Source of the DNA: Pachypanchax playfairii
Lineage: Eukaryota > Chordata > Actinopteri > Cyprinodontiformes > Aplocheilidae
Direction: 5' to 3'
NCBI GenBank assembly: GCA_006937955.1
Contig: SSNP01000294.1
Location: forward strand, 252,773 to 316,772
Length of the DNA: 64,000 nucleotides
In this document: in pieces, positions 37,201 to 49,119 of the stretch
Layout: every line of letters starts with the position of its first letter
Position numbering within the stretch: the stretch's first letter is position 1
Position numbers and translations under genes: made by a program
The notes under the pieces: generated by a model
What the model was told of the DNA's origin: nothing
The model's input: the letters and a program-made list of their open reading frames with translations, nothing else
Database searches by the model: none

Positions 37201-40200
37201 GGAAGCTGTGGATGAAGGGATGGTGGGAGGTCTGTTTGGCTTGCAGCAGGAGAGGAAGATGTTGGGCATGTCTCTAAACTGAACCTGTTGAAGAACCTGT
37301 TCAGTTCATTGGATCTCTCCAGACTTCCATCTAAGTGATCCTCCTTCTACTTAAAGCCTGTGATCTTCTTCCTCCCTTAAAACACATCGCTTACATTGTT
37401 TTACTGGAGCTTGTTCTCCAACTTGTTCCTGTACACCTCCTTGTTGCTTCTAGTCTTGAATTTACGTTCTCTTTGTCCACGTCTCAATATGTCCCTGTCT
37501 CCCTCCCTGAAAGTTTTTTTCTTGTTCAGCAGTTCTTTCAGTTCTCTGGTGATCCAGAGTTTGTTATTGGGGACGCACTTCACTGTTCTGGTGGGAAGGA
37601 CGTTGTCCACACAGAAGTTAAAATAGTCACACACTCATTCATAGCATTGATGTCCTCTCCATGTAGCTCACAGAGTTCATCCAAGTCTGTAGCCTCAAAA
37701 CATCCTCAAAGATTTTCTTCAGCTTCCTGTGAGCTCCTCACAGTTCTTTCTTGAATATTTCATGTTTTATAAATTTGTTGTGATTAATAAGTGTTTTCTG
37801 AATGTTTTGTATAAGTGTTTAAGTGTTTTATAAAGTTTTGTACATGTTTTATAAGTGTTTAATGTGTTATATAATTTTTAATGTTTAGAAATGTTTAATA
37901 ATGATTTTAAGCTTTTTATAAATGTTTCACTTGTTTTAGATGCTTTAAAGGAGGCAAAGATTTTTGCCTCAAATGAGAAGCTCAATGGCTGTTTGTCGTT
38001 TTTCGAGTAGTGCACATGCGTTGTAGCCCCCCCTTCCCTCAATACCAGAAACACCTCCATTAGAAATTTGCGAAGAAATCCCCCATTGTTTGTTTACTAT
38101 TGGCATCGCTGGAGTTTTTTCTGGAACTACTACAACTTTGTTTCTTCGAACATGTCGGGATCATCAATGGTAAAGAGCTGTTTACTGTTACTTTTAGCAG
38201 TATAAGTGTGATTAACAATCGAGTAGCCAATAGATAACAAAACAGGTTCGTTATCTATTGGCTAATTTATTTCAAGCCCTACCCAGTTTATGAATATAAT
38301 AAGTTTTTTTTTGGAAACCAGAAGTACAAGACCACTACAAGTTGATAAAATTATTTTAAAGTAAATTTGCCATTTAAATTTGCTACAAAATCATCTTTAC
38401 CACCTTTAAAGGTCTGTAATAAAAGTTATATAAATGTTTACATTTTTAAAAAGTTTAATGTTTAGAAACATTTAAAAAATGTTTTATGTTTTTAAATGTT
38501 TAATATTTTTTATGTTTCATTAATATTTAACTGTTTTATAAGAGTGTCCCACAAGTCCGTTGTGATCAAAATAAAAAACAATCTGAACGAACCGATAAGC
38601 TTCTTTCAGAAACACACAAAAACGATCATTTCATATGAAGGTTGGATCAAACTGAAGCTGTTCTGGCAGAATCAACTGTAGTTTAAATAAATCACTGTTA
38701 AAGCTGATGTGTTTCAGTCTTTTAACGACGTTGTAGAATGAGCTGGTGGGAATGCTGACTAATGTTTTTCTCTTTTGGAAAACCCAGCATTGCTGTCGAG
38801 AAACAACTGGACACTCCAGGAAACTCGCAGTCAGTTAAAGCTCTCTGATTTCTTTCCCTGAAACAATCCGGGCTCATTTGTTTTGTTTGGCTGCAGCTGA
38901 GCTGGTGTTACTGTTCACACTGCTCAGAGCTCAGACTGATCTGACAAACAAGTTTTGAATCACAAAGTGAAATTCCCCTTGGAGGAGCTCGGAGGACGAG
39001 CCTCTCGCGACAGCTTGGGGTTTAACAGAAGTGGTTTAGACCTGGAAACTTTTGCTTTAATGTTCTAACCTGCTTAGTTTGACTCAGAATAATGGAAACA
39101 GTTTCACATGAAAGGTTATGTAAATCACTGAATCATCAGGTTGCTCAATGGATTACATCTGTAATATTTCATCTGAGAGATTAACTGATTTGTACAGAAT
39201 CAGGGACAGGCACATACATGATGCATGTGCACAATGTACATGCAGAATGCATGATGCACATGCACGATGCAGGGAAATAATAATTAAAATATAATTTAGT
39301 TTCATTAAATACCCTGATCATTATGTTGTTTCTCTCAGTGATTCTCGTAGTGTGGAATTAAAAACTCACACTGAGTCACACTGAGTTGTTTTTAAGGAAT
39401 GAATCATGTCATGTTGTGTCTGTTTTTACTGCTCGTTTATCTTTATTATGTTGAATCAGATCAAGATAATCATCTTATCAGTTACAAAACAAAGACACTG
39501 ATGTGAAAGCTGCTGCAAGCGCTGAAGGTCAAAAATCAGAAATTTGCTGTGTTTGCACTTTAATGGTGACTCTTCAAAGTTATTCTTGTTTTATTCAGCT
39601 GAAGTGTGTTTCAGGTTTTCTGTAGCCTAACTAAATAATAGAAAAAAACATTAAAGTTATAGTTTTAGTTTAAAAAAATCTCATATAATTTCACTAAAAT
39701 ATATGTCTCAACATTTTTTAAATATCTTAAATGGTCAAATGTCATTACAAGCTATGAAAACATTCATACTTTATGAAGCCCCTGCTAGCATGCTAATGTA
39801 TTGGCTAACATGCTAACAGAAAGCTCCTAAGGAAGTAACTCTGAACTTCTAAACCAACTTTTATGAGTTTAAATGTTTTAACACTAAAAAAACCTGAAGT
39901 GGTGTTTCTCACTGAACTGTTAAAAACTGTTGCGTAAATGTTTGTTTAAATTAACTTCATTAACGGGACTCACATGTATTTAATTAGCAGGTTTTATTAG
40001 CCAAAAAACACAACGACGTGAAACTGCAGCATTTACTGTCTTCTCTTCATGTGACTGACACAGTTAGACAATCAACTCAAATTATGTTTCTATTTCTATT
40101 ATTGCTTTTTCTTCATTTTATACAATTTAGAATTATTGATTTATTTTTACCGACCTTTCCAGGGTGTCCCCCACCTCTCGCCCAAAGACCGCTGAAGATA

Positions 40201-40540
40201 GGCACCAGCTCCCTGCAACCCTGAAAAGAAAGAAGCTGGTTTAGAAAATGAATGGATGGATGAATTCATACATTTTTATTGAATGGAACTGAATTGCATT
40301 TACTCACTTCTTTTGTCTTTAGTTTCATTTTTTTCTTTGTTTTTAGCTTGATTTTTTTTTCTTTTCACTTTTTTAATTTTAAAAAGTACAATTGAAAAAT
40401 TAAAATAAATTTTTAAATTAAAATGACTAAAATAACATGATGGTAAAACCTGCTTTCAGCCCCCTCTACAGGCCAATAGATGACATTACACCCATCTGAC
40501 TTTTTATAGCTCATTTTACAAAACAGAAAATTAATTTGGT

Positions 40541-40571
<31 letters not shown>

Positions 40572-42916
40572 GGGGGAGGGGGCTTTAACAAACACAGTTA
40601 GAAATAGCTTTAACAATTTAAAAGATATTATAACTACGAAATGAAAGGAGCTTTAACTCAACCGTTTTAATGGAGAAGTAGAGCTCAAAGACTCTAAATT
40701 GCAAAGAAAACAAAGATTTGCGTAAAATTTGTTTTTTTTATAGATTTTATTTTAACTTTTCAATGTTTTTTTTTACATTATTTATCATTTATACTATGAG
40801 CGTAGTCTCCTGCCTCTCATCCAAAAACAGCTGGAGATAGGCAAGAGTCCCCTGCGACCCTGTACAAGAAGAAAATGATGGACTATGACTATTTACCCAG
40901 TGTTTTGGTTGTTTTCTGTGGATTTGTAACACAAACATAAACAAAATTAAATAACCACCATGTCAACAAAGGAACTGATTTCTTTTGACTCATTCATGGT
41001 ACAGGTAGAATTTATGTTTTCAAATATCTGAACAAACCAGTTAAAACATTCAACACAATACTATAATTCATCACTGGCTTTATGTTTTAATGAATCATAA
41101 AAATGTTTTATAAAGCAAAAGAAAATATATTTTTTAACCTGTTTCATTAAAACAGAAATTGACTCTGAGCTGAAACAGGATGTTTCAACCATCCGTGTTC
41201 TTCATCATACCTGAAACTCAAAAAAATAAAAAAAACCTCCACCACAAGGTTTTTTTTGTCAAATTATTTATGATTATTATTATTATTATGATTATTATCT
41301 GCCATATTTGTAGTTTATATTTATCTATAATAATAATAATAATAATAACCTTTATTTGTAGGGATAATGTATGTAATGAGCAGGGTGGAGTTTTCAGTTT
41401 CAACCACCAGAGGGAGCAACACGTAAGAACCAGAACCTTTTCAGTGTTTTATCTTCAGTAAATACAGAAACATTTCTTGACATTGTTTTAACAACAGAAA
41501 CTGACTGTTGCTTCAGGGTTTGAAGTTTTTCCTTGCTGGAACATCAGGACAATATAAAAGAGTGTTGACACAAATTATTCATGTTACATGAGTCACAGTT
41601 CCACACGGCACGTCGGTTTTCATCACTCAGCGTCTGAAAAACAACAAACATCAGGAGCTTTCAGGTGTTTATGTGTCACTGATTTATACTTGAGCTGATG
41701 TAACTGTGTTAGTAACTGAGACTTTTCAGAACCTTATAGTTTATCAAGCTAGATGAAATGATTTACAAAGTCTTTTGTTTTCTCTGTTACTCTCCTGAAG
41801 AAGGAAAGTTGGAGTTTTTTCCAATAACTCATGTTAACTTACGCCGCAGAGGAAAGATAATAAAGTTCCAAAGTTAAACTGTGAATAAATCAAACTGATT
41901 CTGAAAAAACTGAAAAATCTCGTTTCAAACAGCTGCTGTGTGTCTCATGTGCATCTGATTGTGTCTACACAGTAAAACCTTTTAAAAAGTAGCTGCTTCT
42001 AAAAAGAATTTAAAATCTGTCATTTTAATTGTGCAGAGAATCTAAATCAGTTCTTAAAATAAAGTTAGTTTGAGGTTTTTTTAATCCTCTTTATTGTCCA
42101 TCAGAGGTTCTTTGGACTGAAGTGCCACATCAGAACCAACAGACCCGTCATCATCGTTGTTGACATCCTCATCGTCATCTTCATCTGTCTCATTGGTCAC
42201 ATAAGAGCCTTTTTGTCTAGACAGACACCACAACAAGATGGTGATGGTACAGAAGAAGATGAGCAGCACCACAGAGACGATTCCTGCCATGAAAGAGGAA
42301 CAACATCAGCACAGTGTAAAAAATGCAAGTGTTTTAGAAAGCCCCGCCCCTTTCTTCCCTGCTGTGCTTCGATAAGCCCTCCCTCCTTTCCCTCTCTGCT
42401 GTGCCTTAGCAAGCCCCTCCCCCTTCCCTCTCTGCTGTTTCAGCAAGCCCCTCCCCCTAAATTTCACATTATTTCAATCAAGAGACATAATTATCAAAAT
42501 AAAATCATTAAATAAAAGCTGATTCTTACCTCCAATTAGAGCTGCTAAGTCTTCTGTGCTTTGGTAGATGTCTGTAAAGAAACAAGATGTTGAATTTGGC
42601 ATTAAGATGTTTTTTAACTGCAAAACGTCTCCGGGCAGATTTGACTCCAAATGTTTGTCCTGCAGACTAAAGAAGAGCAGGAGCATCAGCAGACAGAAAA
42701 CATCTGGAACATCATGGAACCAAAGACCAGTGAGAACCCTGCATCAGTCTAGAACAGGACCACATTCCTCTACTAAAACTGGTCCAACAGCTGGGCTCCT
42801 CACCTCCAGATGTTTACAGACAGATGTTAGAAGAAGAGGGGATGCTACACAATGTGACATCATCCTACTTTTTAAAATGTTTTGCTCAAACAAACAAGCT
42901 CATACTGTCAATATAC
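34258..42916. repeat. 8.7 kb block, second copy (continuous with the right flank)
   Basis: Collinear with 25347-34049. This copy continues without a break into 42917 onward and carries the exons that join the rest of the membrane-protein gene. Confidence 0.9.
35701..37749 (-). pseudogene. Split CR1/L2-like LINE, second copy
   Basis: Second-block counterpart of the LINE pieces at 26790-28840, with the same internal insertion (about 36165-36994) and the same inactivating changes. Shared disabling lesions show that the two blocks copy one locus and are not separate LINE insertions. Confidence 0.85.
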
Positions 42917-44040
42917 TGTCATACTGTTGACACGTTGTTTATGTTCTGTCACAAATGTGTAAACAACAAACAATTATATCGATGTACTATTTAATCTGCA
43001 TGTTGTTGTACAGATTTCTCATAGTTTTCTGTTTATAACCAGCGTTGGTTCTGTCTGGCTCTGCTGTGGAAACCATGAGCAGCTGGTACCAGCGGGTTGA
43101 CTCTTATCTCCACGGTAACACCCCCCCCGAGGCATCCCACTGATAAGACACTCCCTGCTGCAAACCTCACAAACGTCTCGATACCTTCAAAACACTGATG
43201 AACACACGTCCTCCCAGCTGCGTCTGGAAACGCAGAACATATCAGGTCTGTTCTCACTGATCTGGTTCTGATCCAGTTTGAAGGCTCAGCAGTCTCACCC
43301 GGAACCAAATGGAAGGGGCTCTGGGGGGGGGCTCCTGCATGGTGCCCTTTCTTCATGCGTGGAGGTGTCAGGAGGCGGCTGAGGGTTCGTGTCCTCTCTG
43401 TCAGGGAGGTCACGAGTCTGGGCTCAGTCTCACAAGCATTTCAAGGCCCTTCATCAGGTTTGGGACCCTTTATCAGGTTTTGGGGCCCTTCATCAGGTTT
43501 TGGGGCCCTTCATCAGGTTTTGGGGCCCTTTACCAGGTTGGATGGTGGCTGAGTGGGACCCCACATCCACCATGTGTACGGTTGTAGACTTGAAGATCTC
43601 TGAGTCCTGGTGTTGTTTCTGTGACGTTCTCCGTCCTTCTGTCTGTCTCCGTCCTTCTGTCTGTCTCCGTCCTTCTGTCTGTCTCCGTCCATCTGTCTGT
43701 CTCCTCTGTGACGTGAAGTAAATCTGTTGTGATTCTACCTGATCAGGTGCTTTTAGTTTCTGACTCTGATTCTAATCCAGCTGCATGTTTAACTGTGAAG
43801 ATCACATGATTCCAAATGACTGCAGTAACTTAATAAAAGGGTGGTAGTTTTTAAAATGGGGTCCCAGAGCCAGGGGACCGTGTCCAGGGGCCCCTGAGGG
43901 CCTCTGTTTGGGTGTCAGTGAGCAAATGTTTAAATAAGCCTTTTCTCCGTGAATTCACCTTTCTGTCCGATCCGGGTCACGAGGTCGGAGAAGGTCGGGT
44001 ACGTTTCAGTCGATGGAGCCGGAGTCGTGTGGGAGTTCAT
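42081..44040 (-). CDS. Small single-pass membrane protein, glycophorin C/SMAGP-like (three coding exons)
   Basis: Three minus-strand exons join in phase to encode 108 residues: 43959-44040 (start ATG; exon begins at 44052 after CTGTTTCTCTCCAG), 42530-42571 (after TTTCTTTACAG) and 42081-42283 (after CATGGCAG). The N-terminal ectodomain is short, about 36 residues, and Ser/Thr/Pro-rich (MNSHTTPAPSTETYP), suited to O-glycosylation, with no signal peptide seen. A hydrophobic segment at about residues 37-60 follows, then SRQKGSYVTNE directly after the membrane, as in glycophorin C and SMAGP, where this motif binds band 4.1-type proteins. The tail is very acidic and ends SDVALQSKEPLMDNKED, without the EYFI PDZ ligand of those human proteins. 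A role in anchoring the membrane skeleton is inferred. Family assignment is moderate; gene structure confidence is high. Confidence 0.75.
42917..43958. other. Intron 1 of the glycophorin-like gene
   Basis: This interval starts where block 2 becomes single-copy. It contains a 23-bp CCCTTCATCAGGTTTTGGGG-type tandem repeat (about 43447-43535, four copies) and an 18-bp CCGTCCTTCTGTCTGTCT repeat (about 43629-43703, four copies). Open frames here are not supported as genes. Confidence 0.6.
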
Positions 44041-44587
44041 GATGACGTCGACCTGGAGAGAAACAGAGTCCAGAGAGTTTATTCCTTCTCTTAGATGTGG
44101 CATCAAATCCTTTTCATCAAATAAATGGAAAACAGTTTTTTTCTTTTACAAACTTTTGTCAGAGTTTCTAAAAACAAAATTATCAAAAACACATTTCTTG
44201 CAAAATTCCAATTTGTGCCAAAAGCGACAGAACAATTCAGCCTGTTAAAGGAACTTCAGTTTTCACATTCTGAGTCATAAACTCGAGGGAACGACACCAA
44301 AATGTTTTGTTTGTGACATTGAGAGTCAGACCTTTCAGAACTCAGTCCCAGCTGTGGAACATCAGCACAAACACACCAGAATAAAATCTGCCTTTATTCT
44401 CACGTTTTATTCACACAGTTCGCTGGTTATTAAAACTTATTTTCAGGATCACAGCAGGAATGTTTCCCACAGAAGAGTCGATTTTTAAAAATGATTCAAA
44501 GCTTTTAGTGTAAAAACAAGTTGCAGTTGGATTTTGTATCTAAAAACCAACAAACGTTGTAACATGAAGAGAAAATGAGAAACTTAC

Positions 44588-44640
44588 GAGTCCTCAGGCT
44601 GCAGTTCTTTAATCTCCAAGAAGAAGAAGAAGAAGAAACA
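44588..44640 (-). other. Probable 5' noncoding exon of the glycophorin-like gene
   Basis: On the minus strand GAGATTAAAGAACTGCAGCC and GAGGACTC lead to a consensus GTAAGTTTCTC donor at 44587. It sits about 540 bp upstream of the coding exon acceptor (44053). The 5' end is not defined; an (AAG)n tract lies at about 44619-44637. Confidence 0.5.
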
Positions 44641-44770
44641 CAACAACAGAACGTGTGCTGGACACCAGTCAAACTGATGGGTGTGGTGTCAGTCCCCGGG
44701 GTCGAGACCAGTTCCCCCGCTGGCCAATCAGAGAGCTGACTCCGCCTCCGTGATGCTCAACAGTCTGCAG
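44640..44770 (-). promoter_or_regulatory. Probable promoter of the glycophorin-like gene
   Basis: On the minus strand this holds GGAGGCGGAGTC, a CCAAT-type box in reverse (GATTGGCC, near 44725-44732), and a CCACACCCA CACCC-type box near 44680. CACCC and CCAAT boxes are common in erythroid promoters, which would suit a glycophorin. This is inference from motifs only. Confidence 0.4.
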
Positions 44771-45586
44771 CTGGGATGTTTCTTGCATCATGTGTTTTTA
44801 ATCCTCCACTCACTTCTTAATGTTTTAATCTAAATGTTGTCTTTTTTCCTTTTGAAAATTTGTTTTACAGATTAAACTGGATTTTTCTCAGACTGGAAGT
44901 CTGAACGCTGCTTTCAGGAGATCAGATGTTACAGGATCTAATAACAGGTGAGTTATTGATCTGAATTCAACTTCTAAAGAAACTTCCCATCTTTCAGTGT
45001 AAAAATGGACAAAATGAAACACTTTGTGTTTCCTGTCTTTTCACCCTGTTAGTGAACAGATTACTTTTCATTTTATTCATTTATTATTCATTTTTTATAT
45101 ATAAATCTGCAGATTTTCATCTATAATTCCCATTTCTGTCTAATCTTTCTCTTTAAATATATGTTTAAACCTTCCAGCAGGTGGTGATGTTGATCTTCAG
45201 GTCTCAGCCTTTAGTGAGGAAGAAGAGGAGCAGCAGCGAAACACTCATAATAAAGTCAAGGTCATGTTTTACATTTTAATATTAAACCTTCTTATAAAAA
45301 TTCAAACTACAAGCTGTAGTATAAACTGTATTATATTATGAACTGATGCTCGTCCACAGAACTGCTTGTTTCAGTAGAGAAATGTCTCCTGATTCACTGA
45401 GTCAAAATCACATTCAAAAATAACAGAAAAGATTTAAATCACTGGAACAAATATTAGAAATGAGACACCTTTAATTCAAACTAAACTTACTTTTCTTTCA
45501 TTTTTATAACAAGTTTTTGCCTTCTTTCCAGTCGGAGTGAGAAACTTTTAACAGCAGAAACAAAAATCTGTAAATATGTTTAACTC
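44771..45586. other. Intergenic, no feature recognised
   Basis: AT-rich sequence between the glycophorin-like gene promoter and the TTAA-flanked element. No splice-supported exon was identified. Confidence 0.5.
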
Positions 45587-46849
45587 TTAAAGAGGCCCTT
45601 CCATTAAAATAGTTTTTCTGAGGTTTCTGTTGAATATTTTAGCTCCACAGGTGTTCTTACCTTCATAGTGGGTGAAAACAGGTCAACAACTTCGGTGATA
45701 AAACCCGAGTTCTCCAGAGTTCTAACGGCCTGTATCTGTTTCATCACAACTCCTTTGTTTGTTAGTATTCATCAGCTCCTGCAGTTAAAACCACACCTAG
45801 CATGCTGCTGGCTAAAAGCTGTTAACATAAGACGTAGCAAACAGGAAGAGACGACGTCTGATGTTACCACGCACAGCGGGGCAAAAAAACAGTATTCTTT
45901 GTTCTCATAGGCGAGTTTGTTAGCCAATCAGAGTCCAGCAAATACGAAAAAACTATGGGGAGCCAGAGTCACGCCCTTCTACTTCCGGTCCATGGGTCCA
46001 CTGGACGACAAAATAATGAATGGAAGTCAATATTTTCTGATCCAGATTGAAATGCACCATGGATCGAACATATGATGTCTGTGAGTTGTAAAGACAAGTT
46101 TTGATGCTGCGAAAGCGATCATTTTCGACACGCGGTCAAAGTTATTTTATATTTTGTTTGAAGATACGCAGTAGACTACAACCACTTGTTTCGTAAAATT
46201 GACGTCACCATAGCGCTCAGAAGGAGAAGAATCAGAATATGAACAATGGCGGTGAGTTTAACTTCACCTCCTTCTATCAGGACGAAGGACGGAGCATTAA
46301 ACGACTAGTTTTGTGGTGACAACCAGGTAAAAAACACACCTGCATTGTCGCGTAAAAACGAGGGAAAAGGCAGCGGTGAGACTCGGGAGATTCTGCCGTG
46401 ACGTCATATGTGCAACTTTCCAGTTGTAGTCATTTTAATTACGAAATTTTAAAAATAAATAAATCCGAATCCACTTGACAGACCCGTTCAAAACGCACAT
46501 CATTATTTATCATTTAAATTGCGATACAGCATATGTGTGATTCAGGATGTAAGACAAAGCGGACCAGAAAATAACTTTTATCGCTCCATTGACTTCCATT
46601 CATTATATTTTCGTCCAGTGGACCCATGGGCCGACCGGAAGGGGAGGAGACTGTGGCTCCCCATGAACAAGTGGCTGCCAAAGCCTGACGGAAGGAGCCG
46701 GAACCACCCGAATTTTAATGCTGAGAGAAAGAAAGGTCTGTTAATCAGTGTTTCCTGACGTTTTTTAGATATAAAATGTTTCATATTACTGGTTAATACT
46801 TAAGAAATAACCACAAAGTCCTGAAATTTGTATGAAATGGCCTCTTTAA
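45587..46849. mobile_element. TTAA-flanked DNA element (piggyBac-like MITE) with nested insertion
   Basis: The left end is TTAA followed by AGAGGCC (45587-45597); the right end is GGCCTCT followed by TTAA (46839-46849). TTAA target-site duplications are the hallmark of piggyBac-type transposons. No transposase is encoded. A second element with 76-bp inverted repeats (45955-46664) lies inside it. Without that, the outer element is about 545 bp. The terminal inverted repeat is short, so the superfamily call is tentative. Confidence 0.55.
45955..46664. mobile_element. Nested element with 76-bp terminal inverted repeats
   Basis: Positions 45955-46030 and 46589-46664 are imperfect inverted repeats. 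Both contain ATGGGGAGCCA at the outer end, CATGGGTCCACTGGACGA in the middle, and ATAATGAATGGAAGTCAA at the inner end. The 558 bp between them has no coding capacity that I can see. This is a non-autonomous DNA transposon structure of about 710 bp; no clear target-site duplication was found. Confidence 0.7.
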
Positions 46850-47925
46850 ACACAAGAGTTGGACAAAGAATTAATAGACTCAGTCTGATTCCAGTTTGAA
46901 TTTAAAATGAACATTTAAAAAAAACTCCCAAAATAATCTTGAAACAATTTAATTTCATCCAAATCTAACAACCTCGTCAGGAACATTTTCAGATTAAAAC
47001 ATTAAACCTGCAACATGAAGTCAAAGTTAGAGATAAAAACCTGTTGAAGCTTTTTATTGTGTCAGTTTCTATCAGTCTGTTTAAACACGTCACAAGGTGA
47101 AAATAACAAACAGGTCAGTGGAACTAAATCAGATGCATTCAGCTCAGATTAGTTTGAAACTAAAAACTGTTTGAAACTAGCAGCGTTATAAATATCTGAG
47201 AGTTTCAGGCAGCAGCTGGATTCTTCTCACAACAACCTCTGATAAACATGACAAACAGGAAAAATCAGCAAAACAAGTTCAGAAATTAATCAAAGAGAAA
47301 AAATCACCGAACAAAAAAACGTCTTTTGTCTTTTCAGGTAAATTGTTTGCAGAAACTTTCAGATATTAAATCCTCTTATTTTTAATGTTTATTATAAACC
47401 AGATGATTTAACACACAACTTTCTCTGTTTAGATTAAAGACTCAAATCAAAAATCAGGATCAGAAGCTTCAAATGTTGATTTTTAAATGTCCAGATATCA
47501 TTTTTCAACTATAAATCTCTAAAAATCAGATTTAAATACTTTGTGTTTTGTGGCAGGATGAAAAAATTCTTCATTCAGCAGCCAAATTAGAAGAGAAACA
47601 GACCAACACGCCATTTAAATGATTTTGTAATGAGAATAAACTTATTTTAGAAGTTTGTTTTAACAGCTGTCAGTCGCATGTTTCTAGAACAAGAAAGAAT
47701 AAAACTCTAAATGATTTTAAACGTCACTTTCTGAAGTTTTGACGTGTTTTTCAGGTAGTTGAGACTTGAGGACTCGGTAGCTGACTTGGATCTGACACAG
47801 ATACAAACATCAAACCTCGATGTTTAGACGCTTGTGACTAGCTGCTGAACGTGTTTCTCTTGTGTTTCCTCTCACAGTTTGTGCGTCTCCAGACAATCCT
47901 GTTGCTGCCTTTTGTCTCCGTGTCC
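46850..47925. other. Intergenic and s100b 3' flank
   Basis: AT-rich sequence; the part next to 47925 is probably s100b 3'UTR, whose end is not determined. No other gene was recognised. Confidence 0.5.
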
Positions 47926-48323
47926 TCATTCGTCCTCATGCTCGAAGAAGTCATGGCAACAAACGGTAACCACGGAGACGAATGTCATGAACTCCTGGAA
48001 GTTGCACTCAGAGTCTCCGTCGGTGTCCAGACCCTCCATCAGGTTGTCGAGGGTGGACTGGTCTTTCACATGCTGGGGGGGGGGGTAAAGTAAAAAACTC
48101 TCCTTCTTTCATGTTTTAGGATGAAACACAAACTTTACTCACATCTATGTAAAAACCGTTAGGAAACGTTGAGTTTTTCTCTCACCGCCATCAGATCCGG
48201 GAGCTCGTCGTGAAGCAGATCCTTCAGCTCGCTCTTCTTCAGCTTGTGTTTGTCTCCTTCTCTCTCAGAGTACTTCTGAAACACTGCAATGATGGTCGCC
48301 ATCGCGGTCTCCAGGTCAGTCAT
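47926..48323 (-). CDS. s100b: S100B calcium-binding protein (two coding exons)
   Basis: Encodes a 94-residue S100 protein (family about 92): exon 48186-48323 (46 codons from ATG, GTGAG donor at 48185) and exon 47926-48072 (48 codons plus stop, acceptor at 48073). The N-terminal S100-specific pseudo-EF-hand is seen as YSEREGDKHKLKKSELKDLL (about 18-37). The canonical second EF-hand loop is DTDGDSECNFQE (62-73). The C-terminus CCHDFFEHEDE closely matches the S100B target-binding tail. S100B is a dimeric cytosolic calcium sensor, typically glial. The GDxECxFQEFM core favours S100B over S100A1. The exon 3 acceptor has an unusual pyrimidine tract made of 11 consecutive C. Confidence 0.93.
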
Positions 48324-49054
48324 TGTCTTCAGATCTGAAAGGAAACGAGATGAAACCTGAACCGGGTTCAGACTTCAGAGTTCAAGTCCAGATTACAGGT
48401 GAGTTTATTCAGGATTTGAACTCATCCATAATGAAAATGAGACTTTCTGAAAGCTCATAAATTCTGCTGGAATAATGTTCATTCTATAGGATTTATATAA
48501 AGATAAAAACAATACAATACAAAGTGATACTGTATGATAAGAGGATACATGTATGATGATGATACAGCGTGTTGTGGTTTTACATAAAGTGCCTGATGAT
48601 GTCATGATCCTGCCTGATATAGAATGAGATGTTAGGAGACCAGATGATCCTGTATCATCTGATGCAGCAGCATATATCGTTTCTATATGATACAAAACAA
48701 TATGTGACATGTGTGAAATTAGAAATGTGATGATAAAACAATCAGAAACACGAAACTTAATGAACATTTTGATATTCAGGAAACAGACTTTCAGATTAAA
48801 ACTATAATAATACATATGGATCTCACACTGTTCTGAACCATCAGCTGTTTCACAGGATCAAAAGCTCTCAAGCATCAAATTCAGCTTCATTCATTTATAA
48901 ATATGTTTTTACCCACATGACTGTGTAAACATGTCACTTTACAGCCTGAAGCATGTTACACGTGACGTTACATGTAACGTGTTGTTCAGATCAGAATCAT
49001 CTCAACAGGAATAAACAGATATCAGGTTTATTGTGTAGAAATAAATCAACTTAC

Positions 49055-49082
49055 CGCTGTCAGGTCCAGCTGATGTTGTGTT
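49055..49082 (-). other. s100b: s100b 5' noncoding exon
   Basis: The donor GTAAGT at 49054 follows CTGGACCTGACAGCG. It pairs in layout with the acceptor TTTCAG before 48334, which is 11 nt upstream of the ATG. The upper limit is set by a predicted start about 25-30 nt from the TATA box, so it is approximate. A short untranslated first exon is typical of S100 genes. Confidence 0.65.
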
Positions 49083-49104
49083 TCCAGAGTGTTTGGGCTG
49101 CAGG

Positions 49105-49111
49105 TTTTATA
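49105..49111 (-). promoter_or_regulatory. s100b: TATA box of s100b
   Basis: TATAAAA on the minus strand within CAGTATAAAACCTGCAGCCC, about 50 bp upstream of the first-exon donor. A clean TATA box next to a short noncoding exon supports the promoter call. Confidence 0.7.
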
Positions 49112-49119
49112 CTGCTGTT

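Noticed and set aside
42613..42720. Signal peptide-like open frame (LLMLLLFFSLQ) just upstream of the membrane-protein exon 2
   Set aside because: No donor site leads from it into exon 2, and the exon at 43959-44040 joins exon 2 in phase with better splice sites.
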